Assembly (NCBI RefSeq): GCF_002153655.1
Contig: NZ_JOPJ01000006.1
Span: 62,001-126,000, forward strand
Direction of reading: 5' to 3'
Source: Acetobacter okinawensis
Lineage (GTDB): Bacteria; Pseudomonadota; Alphaproteobacteria; Acetobacterales; Acetobacteraceae
Length of the DNA stretch: 64,000 bases
Under the pieces are notes generated by a model, which did not search any database, was not told the origin of the DNA, and saw nothing but the letters and a program-made list of their open reading frames with translations. This document shows, in pieces, positions 16,938 through 24,267 of this stretch (position 1 is the stretch's first letter; the number at the start of each line of letters is the position of its first letter). The translations under genes and the position numbers were made by a program.

Positions 16938-17231
16938 ATGTTGTTCGCCATTATCTGTACGGATCGCCCTGACTCTTTGGAGCTGCGCATGGCCACCCGC
17001 GCCCAGCATCTGGCTTTTCTGGAACTGAACAAGGCGGCCATCCAGTTTGGCGGCCCGCAACTGGGTGCGGACGGCAAACCCTGCGGTAGCCTGATCCTGC
17101 TTGAGGCCGAAGACCGTGCCAGTGCGGAGGGCTTTGCCGCAGCCGACCCTTACGCCAAGGTGGACCTGTTTGAGAGCGTAATCGTGCGCCCGCTGCGCAC
17201 GGTTTTCCGCGACGGGCAACTGGCTGAATAA
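16938..17231 (+). CDS. YciI-like family protein
   Basis: The product is a 97-residue ferredoxin-like alpha/beta protein. It starts MLFAIICTDRPDSLELR and contains the family's AADPYAKVDLFESVIVRP stretch, where Asp and the preceding His region (RAQHLAFL) form the putative active site. YciI-like proteins have no firmly known substrate; some act as dehydrochlorinase- or muconolactone isomerase-like enzymes. The gene is divergent from ccmC across a short promoter region and is followed after one base by the EVE-domain gene, so these two form an operon. Confidence 0.82.
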   Translation: MLFAIICTDRPDSLELRMATRAQHLAFLELNKAAIQFGGPQLGADGKPCGSLILLEAEDRASAEGFAAADPYAKVDLFESVIVRPLRTVFRDGQLAE

Positions 17232-17232
17232 C

Positions 17233-17652
17233 ATGGCATTCTGGCTGATAAAGAGCGAGCCTGACGCATTCAGTTGGGATGAGCAGGTTGCAAACGATGT
17301 AGAGCCATGGACCGGAGTTCGCAATCATCAGGCCAAAAAGAACCTGGCCGCCATGCAGGTGGGGGACAGGGCTTTTTTTTACCACTCCAACGTGCAGCGC
17401 GCGATTGTGGGCGTGGTGGAGGTGGTGCGTGCCGCCTACCCCGATCCAACGGCTGAAAATGGTGCGTGGGTGTGTGTGGATGTCAGGGCGGTTGGCCCCA
17501 TGCCGCAACCGGTAACACTGGCCAGCATCAAGGCTGAACCGGGGCTGGAGGAGCTGGCTCTGGTCAGGCAGTCCCGCCTGTCTGTCTGCCCGGTTTCGGC
17601 AGAGCATTGGCAGAAGCTCTGCCAGATGGGAGGGTGGACGGAGGGGCGTTAA
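17233..17652 (+). CDS. EVE-domain protein
   Basis: The 139-residue single-domain protein has the hallmark opening MAFWLIKSEPDAFSWDE, the GVRNHQAKKNL segment and AFFYHSN. The EVE fold is related to YTH/PUA and binds modified bases in RNA or DNA. Free-standing EVE proteins are widespread in proteobacteria, and their physiological target is not settled. It follows the YciI-like gene by one base, and a strong terminator stands about 40 bases after its stop. Confidence 0.9.
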   Translation: MAFWLIKSEPDAFSWDEQVANDVEPWTGVRNHQAKKNLAAMQVGDRAFFYHSNVQRAIVGVVEVVRAAYPDPTAENGAWVCVDVRAVGPMPQPVTLASIKAEPGLEELALVRQSRLSVCPVSAEHWQKLCQMGGWTEGR

Positions 17653-17689
17653 GGCAGGCGCTGCCCGGTCCGGATCAACTTATTGTGAC

Positions 17690-17721
17690 AAAGGCCGCCC
17701 AACCGGGCGGCCTTTGCTTTG
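17690..17721 (+). terminator. Rho-independent terminator after the YciI-EVE operon
   Basis: GGCCGCCC, a four-base AACC loop and GGGCGGCC form a perfect 8-bp GC stem flanked by AAA and TTTGCTTT. A-rich and T-rich flanks on both sides suggest it can also serve the minus-strand gene that ends at 17749. Confidence 0.85.
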
Positions 17722-17748
17722 TCATACCTCGTAGTCGCAGGAACTGGC

Positions 17749-18084
17749 TCAGGACTGTGTGGCCAGCATCCATGCCTGTGCCGAGCGGTTGCCGGAGCGA
17801 CAATAAGCAAAATATGGCCCCGGCAGCGTGTTGAGCACTTCCTGCGTTTCCAGCACCACGTCAGAGGTGGGGGGCACGCCAGAGGCCACGGGAATGGCAA
17901 TAAAGGTCAGGCCAGCCGCACGCACGGCCTCGCCAACGCTTTCTGCCGTGGGTTGGCCTGCTTCTTCCCCATCAGGGCGGTTGCAGATAACGGTTTTAAA
18001 CCCGGCTTCCTTGATTGCGGGAATATCGCTCAGTGCGATCTGCCCGGTTACGGCAAAATCAGGAGCAATGGACTGGTACTTCAT
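17749..18084 (-). CDS. DUF442/TIGR01244-type phosphatase-like sulfurtransferase protein
   Basis: The 111-residue protein carries the CX5R phosphatase-like loop YCRSGNRS, with Cys95 as nucleophile and Arg at 100. It matches the beta-lactamase hydrolase-like (BLH, DUF442) family, which has a dual-specificity phosphatase fold and is often fused to metallo-hydrolases or persulfide dioxygenases handling sulfide. Here it stands alone, so a link to sulfide oxidation is only a possibility. It converges on the EVE gene and shares its terminator region. Confidence 0.82.
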   Translation of the reverse strand: MKYQSIAPDFAVTGQIALSDIPAIKEAGFKTVICNRPDGEEAGQPTAESVGEAVRAAGLTFIAIPVASGVPPTSDVVLETQEVLNTLPGPYFAYCRSGNRSAQAWMLATQS

Positions 18085-18148
18085 GGGGTCTGTATCCTCT
18101 GGATGGTGGACCGGATGGAGGAAGGATGCGGTTTTTGCGCCTTAATGC

Positions 18149-18174
18149 AAGGGGCGGACCATAATCTGCCCCTT
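18149..18174 (-). terminator. Hairpin after the minus-strand lipoprotein gene
   Basis: AAGGGGCGGA and TCTGCCCCTT pair over 10 bp with one G-U and a six-base loop, 18 bases past the stop of the lipoprotein gene. The run that follows on the minus strand (GCATTAAGG) is only weakly U-rich, so termination is plausible but unproved. Confidence 0.45.
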
Positions 18175-18191
18175 GGTGCGTGCCGCCAACT

Positions 18192-18890
18192 TTAGCGGTG
18201 AATAAAATACATGTCCGAATACAGGTTTTTAAGGGCGGCATGGTCCGCCATGCAGTGGCGGACAAGCAGGGCGCGCAGGCCCACAGCAGCCTGCTGCACG
18301 GACGGGTCCGTGCTGTTTGTCTGCAGGGCTGGGTAGTGAGTCATGCAGGCCTTCAGGGTGGGGTTGTCCATGTCCACACCGCTGCTGATCTTGGCTTTCA
18401 GCGCATCATAATACTGGGACACCTCGGTGTCGGAGTTCCATTTGACCAGTGATGTGTCCACTTTGCCGTTGTGCATGAAGTAGGCCACCGTCATGAACCC
18501 CGTTTCTGGCGCATGGCTGCCTACCTGCACGGTCATGCGGCAGGTCCGCTGGGAGTAGGGTGGGAAGTTCACATTCGGCATGGCTGTGGAGGCCGTAACC
18601 TTGATGTGCGGCAGGCTACCCGGTGCGGGGGACGATGCCTCCTGCGCATCAACATCCGTACCCATGTGGGCTTTTTGCCATGCTTCTGCCAGAAGTGGGT
18701 AGTAACGGATGGACTGGCACAGGGCCGGGTCCGTACGGGCGTCGGCCAGTGCCATGTCGTAGGTTTTGTGTTCGGGTGTGGCGCAGGCGGCCAATGCCAG
18801 AATGGAGGCCATGCACCCCATACGGCTCAGGTTGTGGCCGTGTGTGGTACGGTTTGCGCGTGAGGAAAAAAGGCGGAAAAGACCAGCCAT
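18192..18890 (-). CDS. Hypothetical lipoprotein
   Basis: I recognise no family. The 232-residue precursor starts at an ATG with AAGGAG about eight bases upstream. It has a charged N-region of about 23 residues, a hydrophobic stretch and a lipobox LAAC, with Cys36 as the likely lipidation site. The mature part contains several cysteines and a polar, probably globular, alpha/beta region. Beyond membrane anchoring no role can be read. It is monocistronic, with a terminator-like hairpin behind it and a 243-base region before the divergent EcsC gene. Confidence 0.65.
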   Translation of the reverse strand: MAGLFRLFSSRANRTTHGHNLSRMGCMASILALAACATPEHKTYDMALADARTDPALCQSIRYYPLLAEAWQKAHMGTDVDAQEASSPAPGSLPHIKVTASTAMPNVNFPPYSQRTCRMTVQVGSHAPETGFMTVAYFMHNGKVDTSLVKWNSDTEVSQYYDALKAKISSGVDMDNPTLKACMTHYPALQTNSTDPSVQQAAVGLRALLVRHCMADHAALKNLYSDMYFIHR

Positions 18891-19133
18891 GAGGAAAGCT
18901 CCTTAAAAGCGGCACGGCGTTAAGCCAGATTCTTCATGCGTTGTGTAAGGGCTGCACGCCACGCTTACAACGCTGTTTGCGTGGATGCAGGGGAGCGCGT
19001 TGTAACAGGTCATCTGTTTTTCATGGGGCCAGCCTGTTATGATTGTTCCAAATACATAGCATTACGGCGCTCACGCGGCGCCGGTTGTCGCATTTGCTGT
19101 AAATGAGGCAGGTAGCAGGCAGGAAAGGCACGT

Positions 19134-19964
19134 ATGAGCATGAAGGAAACAGCAGGCACCGCCCTGACCCCACTGGCGCTGAGTGGGCGCGAACTGGGGG
19201 AGCTGGAAACCGCTCTGGTTGCAGTGGAATCCGGGCGTGGCGTTCTGGTGCGTCTGGCGGACCTTATGGGTGGGGCCGTGGGCCATGCCGCGCGTTTGGG
19301 CATGCGGGGTCTGGGCATGGCGCCCAACATGGAGCAGAAGCTGCGTGCATTGGCCGAAACCGCCATTACCCGTGCGTTTGATGTGGCCGTGCTGGGTATG
19401 AAAGGCCCGGCAGATACAGCCATGGAGGAACCGCGCTGGCGCACACCGGGCCTTCAGGCGGCGGTTGCGGTATCGGGCGCTGTGGGTGGCTTTGCAGGGC
19501 TTGCGGGGCTTGCGCCAGACATCGGCTTTACCACCCTGACCATCATGCGTGAAATTGCCCGGATCGCCCGTGAGGAGGGCGAGGACCTGAGCCAGCCAGA
19601 CGCCCGGCGCGCCTGTCTGGAGGTGTTTGCCCTCAAGGCTTTTCCCAACCGCAGGAATGGCGAGGAGAGCGAATTGGGGTATTTTTCCGCCCGTGCCGTG
19701 CTGCGTGGCCGCCCGGTTGTGATGCTGATAGCCGAAGTGGCCTCGCATTACGGGCTGGCTCTTGGGCAAAAAATTTCCGTCCAGCTTATGCCGGTTGCCG
19801 GGGCTTTGTGTGGTGCATCGCTTAATACCGCGTTTTTCAACCATTACCGCGCACTTGCCCGCGCACATTTTACCATTCGCAGGCTTGAGCGTGAGCACGG
19901 CCCCGTAGTGCGGGACACCGCACTCGCTCTGCGTGACAGCCTTGAAGGGCGCGAAAAGCTGTAA
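19134..19964 (+). CDS. EcsC-family protein
   Basis: The 276-residue protein fits the EcsC family: a helical N-terminal part, a glycine-rich hydrophobic hairpin at about 105-130 (AVAVSGAVGGFAGLAGLAP) next to DIGFTTLTIMREIARIAREEG, and a conserved LEVFALKAF segment. EcsC was named from the Bacillus ecs locus, but its biochemical role is unclear. The hydrophobic part suggests membrane association. The gene stands alone, preceded by a 243-base intergenic region and followed by GC-rich hairpins. Confidence 0.8.
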   Translation: MSMKETAGTALTPLALSGRELGELETALVAVESGRGVLVRLADLMGGAVGHAARLGMRGLGMAPNMEQKLRALAETAITRAFDVAVLGMKGPADTAMEEPRWRTPGLQAAVAVSGAVGGFAGLAGLAPDIGFTTLTIMREIARIAREEGEDLSQPDARRACLEVFALKAFPNRRNGEESELGYFSARAVLRGRPVVMLIAEVASHYGLALGQKISVQLMPVAGALCGASLNTAFFNHYRALARAHFTIRRLEREHGPVVRDTALALRDSLEGREKL

Positions 19965-19970
19965 AAACCA

Positions 19971-20042
19971 GCCTCCCCCCATTGCGTACAGTGTTCCGCC
20001 TGGGGGGAGGCACAGGGCTGCTTTACGCGGCCCCGCAGCCCT
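19971..20042. terminator. Pair of strong hairpins between convergent genes
   Basis: GCCTCCCCCC (19971-19980) pairs perfectly with GGGGGGAGGC (20002-20011). On the minus strand it is followed by TGGTTTTTAC, a good terminator for the genes ending at 20056. A second hairpin, AGGGCTGC/GCAGCCCT (20014-20042), lies on the other side, and TTTTATTTTTT follows within about 11 bases on the + strand. Together they can terminate both directions. Confidence 0.6.
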
Positions 20043-20055
20043 GCTGGACGGGCTT

Positions 20056-20226
20056 TTATTTTTTGGACGGTGCAGGCGGGCCTGCGCGTTCCAGAAAGGT
20101 CGTGATAACGGCCATAGCCAGAAAACTGATCGCCAGAACCCGTAAAACGCCCTGATAATGGAACGCCGGGTACCAGAGCAGGGCGCAAAAACCTATGGCA
20201 AGTGTGCAGAACAGCCGCATGGTCAT
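20056..20226 (-). CDS. Small hydrophobic protein, 56 residues, co-transcribed with the dehydrogenase
   Basis: The frame starts ATG-ACC-ATG and encodes MTMRLFCTLAIGFCALLWYP, then a second hydrophobic stretch and the tail LERAGPPAPSKK. Two membrane helices are likely, at about 4-20 and 27-45. A GGGGGGA ribosome-binding site lies about nine bases before the ATG, and the start is 25 bases after the stop of the 2-hydroxyacid dehydrogenase gene. It is too short for routine gene calls. The good start site, membrane character, basic C-terminus and snug spacing argue that it is real. Function is unknown. Confidence 0.6.
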   Translation of the reverse strand: MTMRLFCTLAIGFCALLWYPAFHYQGVLRVLAISFLAMAVITTFLERAGPPAPSKK

Positions 20227-20251
20227 GGTGTGTTTTCCCCCCGTTGCAGGT

Positions 20252-21226
20252 TTACGCGCTTACGCCAGAAGGCAGGGGTTTGCCTGCTGCCAGAGCGCGG
20301 ACGTTATCAAGTGCCAGCATGCCCATGGCTGTTCTGGTTTCCAGTGTCGCGCTGCCCACATGGGGGGTCATGAACAGGTTGGGCAGTGCCAGCAGGGCCG
20401 GGTTGGGGTTTGGTTCGTTGCGAAAAACATCCAGACCGGCAGCAAATAACTGGCCGGAGCGCAGGGCTGCAATCAATGCATCTTCATCAATCAGGGAGCC
20501 GCGTGCTGCGTTGACCAGCACACTGCCGCGCGGCAGCAGCCCAAGTGTGCGGGCGTTGATAAGCGGCGGAGCCGTGGGGGAGCCGGGCATGTGCAGGCTG
20601 AGGATGTCGCAGTGCGGCAGCATGTCCTCCAACGTGTCAAAATAGGTGGCGCCAGCCTCTTCCGCTGGGTCAAGCTGCCGCCTGTTGTGGTAGAGGATGG
20701 ACATGTCAAACCCGCGTGCCCGTTTTGCAACGGCCTGACCTATGCGGCCCATGCCCACTATGCCCAGACGTTTGCCCGTTACGCGGTGGCCCAGCATTTC
20801 GCCCATGCCCAGTGCATGGCCCCATCCCGCCTTCATGAGCGTATAGTATTCAGCCGCTCTGCGGCTCGCGGCCAGAATAAGCATGATCGCCAGATCGGCA
20901 TTGCAGTCGGTCAGCACGTCGGGGGTGTTGGAGACGGCAATATTACGTGCAAGCAGGGCCGGTACGTCCAGATGATCCAGCCCGACGCTGACTGTGGCAA
21001 CCAGACGGACACTCTGCGGCAGGGCGTCTACGTCTGCCCCTTTCAGGGGGGCGGTGTGCGTCACCAGCACGGCAAAGGGCTGGTAGGCATGTGCAAGCTC
21101 CAGCAGGGCTGCCGTGTCCAGCGCCTGTTCTGGCGGAGGGGGGGCATTGAACTCGGCGCGGATGCGGTCTTCCACCCCGTCCAGCAGGCGGGTGGAGCGG
21201 ATCAGGCGTGGGGCGTCGGTGGTCAC
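20252..21226 (-). CDS. D-isomer-specific 2-hydroxyacid dehydrogenase (glyoxylate/hydroxypyruvate reductase type)
   Basis: The 324-residue protein has the family's two domains. The NAD(P)-binding GMGRIG motif is near residue 157. The catalytic Arg is in NAARGSLIDEDAL, the Glu in FRNEPNPNP and the His in TPHVGSAT. An HNRR sequence after the second strand of the Rossmann fold points to NADPH preference, as in GhrB-like glyoxylate/hydroxypyruvate reductases. In acetic acid bacteria such enzymes reduce 2-keto acids, including 2-ketogluconate. The exact substrate cannot be told from sequence. The small membrane-protein gene follows in the same transcript. Confidence 0.88.
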   Translation of the reverse strand: MTTDAPRLIRSTRLLDGVEDRIRAEFNAPPPPEQALDTAALLELAHAYQPFAVLVTHTAPLKGADVDALPQSVRLVATVSVGLDHLDVPALLARNIAVSNTPDVLTDCNADLAIMLILAASRRAAEYYTLMKAGWGHALGMGEMLGHRVTGKRLGIVGMGRIGQAVAKRARGFDMSILYHNRRQLDPAEEAGATYFDTLEDMLPHCDILSLHMPGSPTAPPLINARTLGLLPRGSVLVNAARGSLIDEDALIAALRSGQLFAAGLDVFRNEPNPNPALLALPNLFMTPHVGSATLETRTAMGMLALDNVRALAAGKPLPSGVSA

Positions 21227-21406
21227 AAAAAATCTCCGGGGTGCGGCATGGTGGGCCGGTCAGGGATGTGTTTATGTCGCCCGGCAGGGTAGCATATCGG
21301 GCCGGGTGCGCTACACCATATGCGGGTCATGGCTGATAACGAGTGCGGCAAAAGTCGGTTGCACGCGCGTTGGAGCCAGAACAAACACTAAGGGAGCCAA
21401 TACGAC

Positions 21407-22048
21407 ATGCCCGATGGCCTGACGCCAGAACTCATGCTGGGGGCTTACGCCGTGGGCCTGTTCCCCATGGCCGAAGGCGAAGATGACCCGACCCTGAGCT
21501 GGTATGACCCCGATCCGCGTGGCGTGCTGCCGCTGGAGACATTCCATATTCCCAAACGTTTGCGGCGGACGGTACTGTCCGGTCGGTTTGAGGTGTGCGT
21601 GGACAGGGACTTTCCCGCTGTTATGCGTGGCTGCGCGGCCCCGGTCAAAGGGCGGGAGAGCACGTGGATCAACAGCCGCATTTACCAGCTGTTCTGTGCG
21701 CTGCACACCATGGGGTTTGGCCATAGCGTGGAATGCCGCGTGGAGGGGGAGCTTGTGGGCGGGTTGTACGGGGTTGCACTCGGTGGCGTGTTTTTTGGGG
21801 AGAGTATGTTCAGCAAGGTCACGGATGCCTCCAAGGTTGCACTTGTGCATCTGGTCGCCCGTATGCGCCTTGGGGGCTTTATTCTGCTCGACACCCAGTT
21901 TGGAACCGAGCATCTGGCCCGCTTTGGCGGGGTGGAAATTCCGGCCGCAGACTATAAACAGCAACTTGAGCGCGCTGTAAGCATGCAGCCCTGCTGGCCC
22001 GATGTGGTCGCACCCGATATGCTGGAAGCAGAAATTCGCGGCATGTAA
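21407..22048 (+). CDS. aat: Leucyl/phenylalanyl-tRNA--protein transferase
   Basis: The 213-residue protein opens with the diagnostic LTPELMLGAYAVGLFPMAEG and has WYDPDPRGVLPL, ESMFSK and DTQFGTEHLARFGG, all hallmarks of Aat. The enzyme adds Leu or Phe from aminoacyl-tRNA to N-terminal Arg or Lys of proteins, marking them for ClpS/ClpAP in the N-end rule pathway. The start has GGGAG upstream. It is divergent from the dehydrogenase gene over about 180 bases. ClpS and ClpA are not in the window. Confidence 0.96.
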   Translation: MPDGLTPELMLGAYAVGLFPMAEGEDDPTLSWYDPDPRGVLPLETFHIPKRLRRTVLSGRFEVCVDRDFPAVMRGCAAPVKGRESTWINSRIYQLFCALHTMGFGHSVECRVEGELVGGLYGVALGGVFFGESMFSKVTDASKVALVHLVARMRLGGFILLDTQFGTEHLARFGGVEIPAADYKQQLERAVSMQPCWPDVVAPDMLEAEIRGM

Positions 22049-22130
22049 CGCCGCCAGAACTTGAACAGACAGTCTGCTCAGGGCCGCGCGCATAAGTGGC
22101 TTTGGCCGGGCAATAACGGAGATGGACTTG

Positions 22131-22922
22131 GTGACAGACAAATCTTTATCGGCCTGCTTACGTAGCCTGCGTGTATCGGGCCTGTGCGCGGCAGGTGTTC
22201 TGGGCGTGTCTGCCATTACTGCCGCGTCCTCGCATGCCCAGCTTGCAACCGACCACCCGCGCCTGACGCCCGGACGTGATGCGGTGATTGACTATGTTTT
22301 TCAGCCCCGCCCGACAGAGCAGGACCTGCAGGCTGGCGCCAAGGCGGACACGCCGGTTGCCAGCCGCCATGTGCAGGTGCTGTATTCGGGCGATGGCGGG
22401 CTGATGCGGATTAACTACATGACCGGCATGGAAGGCGACCAGAGCCGTGGTGCGGTGATTATCAACCGTGCAGCACAGGAAGTGCTGGTGATTATCAACG
22501 ATCGCCACATCTACACCCGGTTGGTGCAGCAAGAAGGGGTGCGCAACCCCTTTTTGCTGGATATGTCCATGCAGTTCACCAAAACGGGGAGCAGCGTGGT
22601 GGCAGGCCAGCCCTGCACCACATGGCGGGCGGTTTCTGCTCAAGGCAAGGCCGAAACCTGCGTGACGGATGACGGGTTTGTGCTCCAGCAGGATGGCGTG
22701 GATGTGGACGGGCTTAACGGCAGCCTGCGCGCCACAAAGGTGGCGTATGACATTGTGCCGGTCAGTGCTTTTCAGCCACCTGCCGGTTTTGTGGAGGTGA
22801 CGCCACACTCCCCCCGCCCGGATGCCGCAACGCAGTCCCAGTCCCAGCCTTCCACCATGGGTGTTGGTCCAACGGCCACCTTGCCCACCGGCAACACCAA
22901 CCCCGAAGGAGAGAACCGGTAA
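22131..22922 (+). CDS. Exported protein of unknown function, first of a tandem paralogous pair
   Basis: I recognise no named family. The precursor of about 263 residues has a signal peptide ending near SSHAQ. The mature domain contains YSGDGGLMRINYMTG, then GSSVVAGQPCTTW with a second Cys in ETCVTDDGFVLQ, and a Pro/Ser/Gln-rich tail. The GSSVVAG-C-T-W...C-T-DG-LQ pattern recurs in the next gene, so the two are duplicates. The two cysteines probably form a disulfide. I chose the GTG at 22131 because GGAG lies nine bases before it; ATG 22122 is the alternative. The stop touches the ATG of the next gene. Confidence 0.7.
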   Translation: MTDKSLSACLRSLRVSGLCAAGVLGVSAITAASSHAQLATDHPRLTPGRDAVIDYVFQPRPTEQDLQAGAKADTPVASRHVQVLYSGDGGLMRINYMTGMEGDQSRGAVIINRAAQEVLVIINDRHIYTRLVQQEGVRNPFLLDMSMQFTKTGSSVVAGQPCTTWRAVSAQGKAETCVTDDGFVLQQDGVDVDGLNGSLRATKVAYDIVPVSAFQPPAGFVEVTPHSPRPDAATQSQSQPSTMGVGPTATLPTGNTNPEGENR

Positions 22923-23575
22923 TGCAGGCCCACTCCATGCTCTTGCAGCGCAGTGCCATGCTGGTGGTAGCCCTTGGGCTGGCCTGCCCGGTAGTGGCCG
23001 TTCAGGCCCAGAGCGCACCGCAGGCGGCAGGCTCTGCCACAACCAGCGCGGCTGACGGGGCAGGGGCAGATGCACCGGCCATTACCCCATCGGTGGATGT
23101 GGATGTGGAGTATGAGCTTGCCTCCCCCCAAGGGGATGTCAGCACCCGCCAGCGTATGCGCTGGCAGAGTGCCACGCTGCGCCAGCGGCTGGACCCGGAC
23201 AAATCCTCCGTGTTCATGCTCACGTCCTGGAAGGACAGAACCCTGAGTGTGGTGGACATGGGGCGCAAGCGGGTCAGCATCATGCCTGTACCCGGCACGC
23301 AGCAGCTGACACCACCGGGCCAACCCGCAACGACAGGCTCCTATGCACGATTGGGGAGTTCCGTTGTGGCGGGTGAGCAGTGCACAGTATGGCGCACAAA
23401 AGATACGGATGGCCACCCGACGGATGCCTGCTACACGGCTGACGGCCTGCTGCTACAGGTAGCGCAGGGGGGGCAGGTTACGGTGCGTGCACTCAGTGTG
23501 CAGCGTGCGGCCCAGCCCGATAGCCTGTTTGTCATTCCTTCCGGTTTGCAGCAGGAGGATCCCGCACACCCGTAA
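22922..23575 (+). CDS. Exported protein of unknown function, second of the tandem paralogous pair
   Basis: The 217-residue precursor has a signal peptide ending near AVQAQ. Its core shares with the upstream protein the segment GSSVVAGEQCTVW followed by a Cys in ACYTADGLLLQ, and a similar beta-rich lead-in (QSATLRQRLDPDKSSVFML). It lacks the long Pro-rich tail of its neighbour. The ATG overlaps the preceding stop (TAATG), so both are translated from one message. The two probably act in the periplasm, perhaps together. No enzymatic motif or known domain is evident to me. Confidence 0.7.
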   Translation: MQAHSMLLQRSAMLVVALGLACPVVAVQAQSAPQAAGSATTSAADGAGADAPAITPSVDVDVEYELASPQGDVSTRQRMRWQSATLRQRLDPDKSSVFMLTSWKDRTLSVVDMGRKRVSIMPVPGTQQLTPPGQPATTGSYARLGSSVVAGEQCTVWRTKDTDGHPTDACYTADGLLLQVAQGGQVTVRALSVQRAAQPDSLFVIPSGLQQEDPAHP

Positions 23576-23623
23576 CAGCGGCGTAAAGGGGCCATCGGTG
23601 CCAACGGGCAGGAAAGGGATGGA

Positions 23624-24232
23624 ATGCGGAACAGAACCTATGGCCACACCACGGTGCTTCTTGCGTTATGTGCTGCCTGTGGTGCGCTGCCTTGCGTAGC
23701 GTATGCACAGGGGGTAGCAGAGCCAGTGACGGTCTGCCTGAGCGCACAGGCGGCGCAGCCAGCGCAAACACTGGTTGTTGTTCCCTCGGGCACGGTATTT
23801 GCCACGCAGGCTCCGGGCGGCGGACACCCCGAGCACGCGCCCCCCGCGCAGGCGCTTGTTACAACCGAAACCATAACCCTGACCCATATGCAGCCCTGCA
23901 CAGGCGCAGATGCGTCGAGCGTTGTCTCCCACACCCGCCACTGGCTGGGCGAGAAGATCCGCCCCCGTAATGGTCTGGTCCTGTATGCGCTAGGCGAAGT
24001 CAGCGGTAATGGGGTGGATACGGATATGGGGGATGAGGATGCCTCCCTACGTGGACTGGTGCATGATGGCGCACTGAGTGCCACCATAAACCACACCGTG
24101 CAGGACCCCGTGTTTTTGCAAGAAAGCGATGCAGATCTGCCCGATGGAGGGGACGGGGTGGACACATCCGCCTCCCGCGCGGCGGCATCGGACCTGCCGT
24201 CGCAACATGCGCTACCTGTGCAGGCGCATTAG
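23624..24232 (+). CDS. Hypothetical exported protein
   Basis: This 202-residue precursor has a hydrophobic signal segment ending near VAYAQG and an Ala/Thr/Val-rich mature part. Its two cysteines (VTVCLSAQ and MQPCTGAD) could pair. It includes the stretch HTRHWLGEKIRPRNGLVLYALGE and an acidic region further on. It follows the paralogous pair by 48 bases and is probably in the same operon, but it does not share their C-T-W pattern. No family is recognised. Confidence 0.6.
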   Translation: MRNRTYGHTTVLLALCAACGALPCVAYAQGVAEPVTVCLSAQAAQPAQTLVVVPSGTVFATQAPGGGHPEHAPPAQALVTTETITLTHMQPCTGADASSVVSHTRHWLGEKIRPRNGLVLYALGEVSGNGVDTDMGDEDASLRGLVHDGALSATINHTVQDPVFLQESDADLPDGGDGVDTSASRAAASDLPSQHALPVQAH

Positions 24233-24267
24233 CCCGGGGTGCCAGTGGGGCTGGTGGCGCGCGGGGT

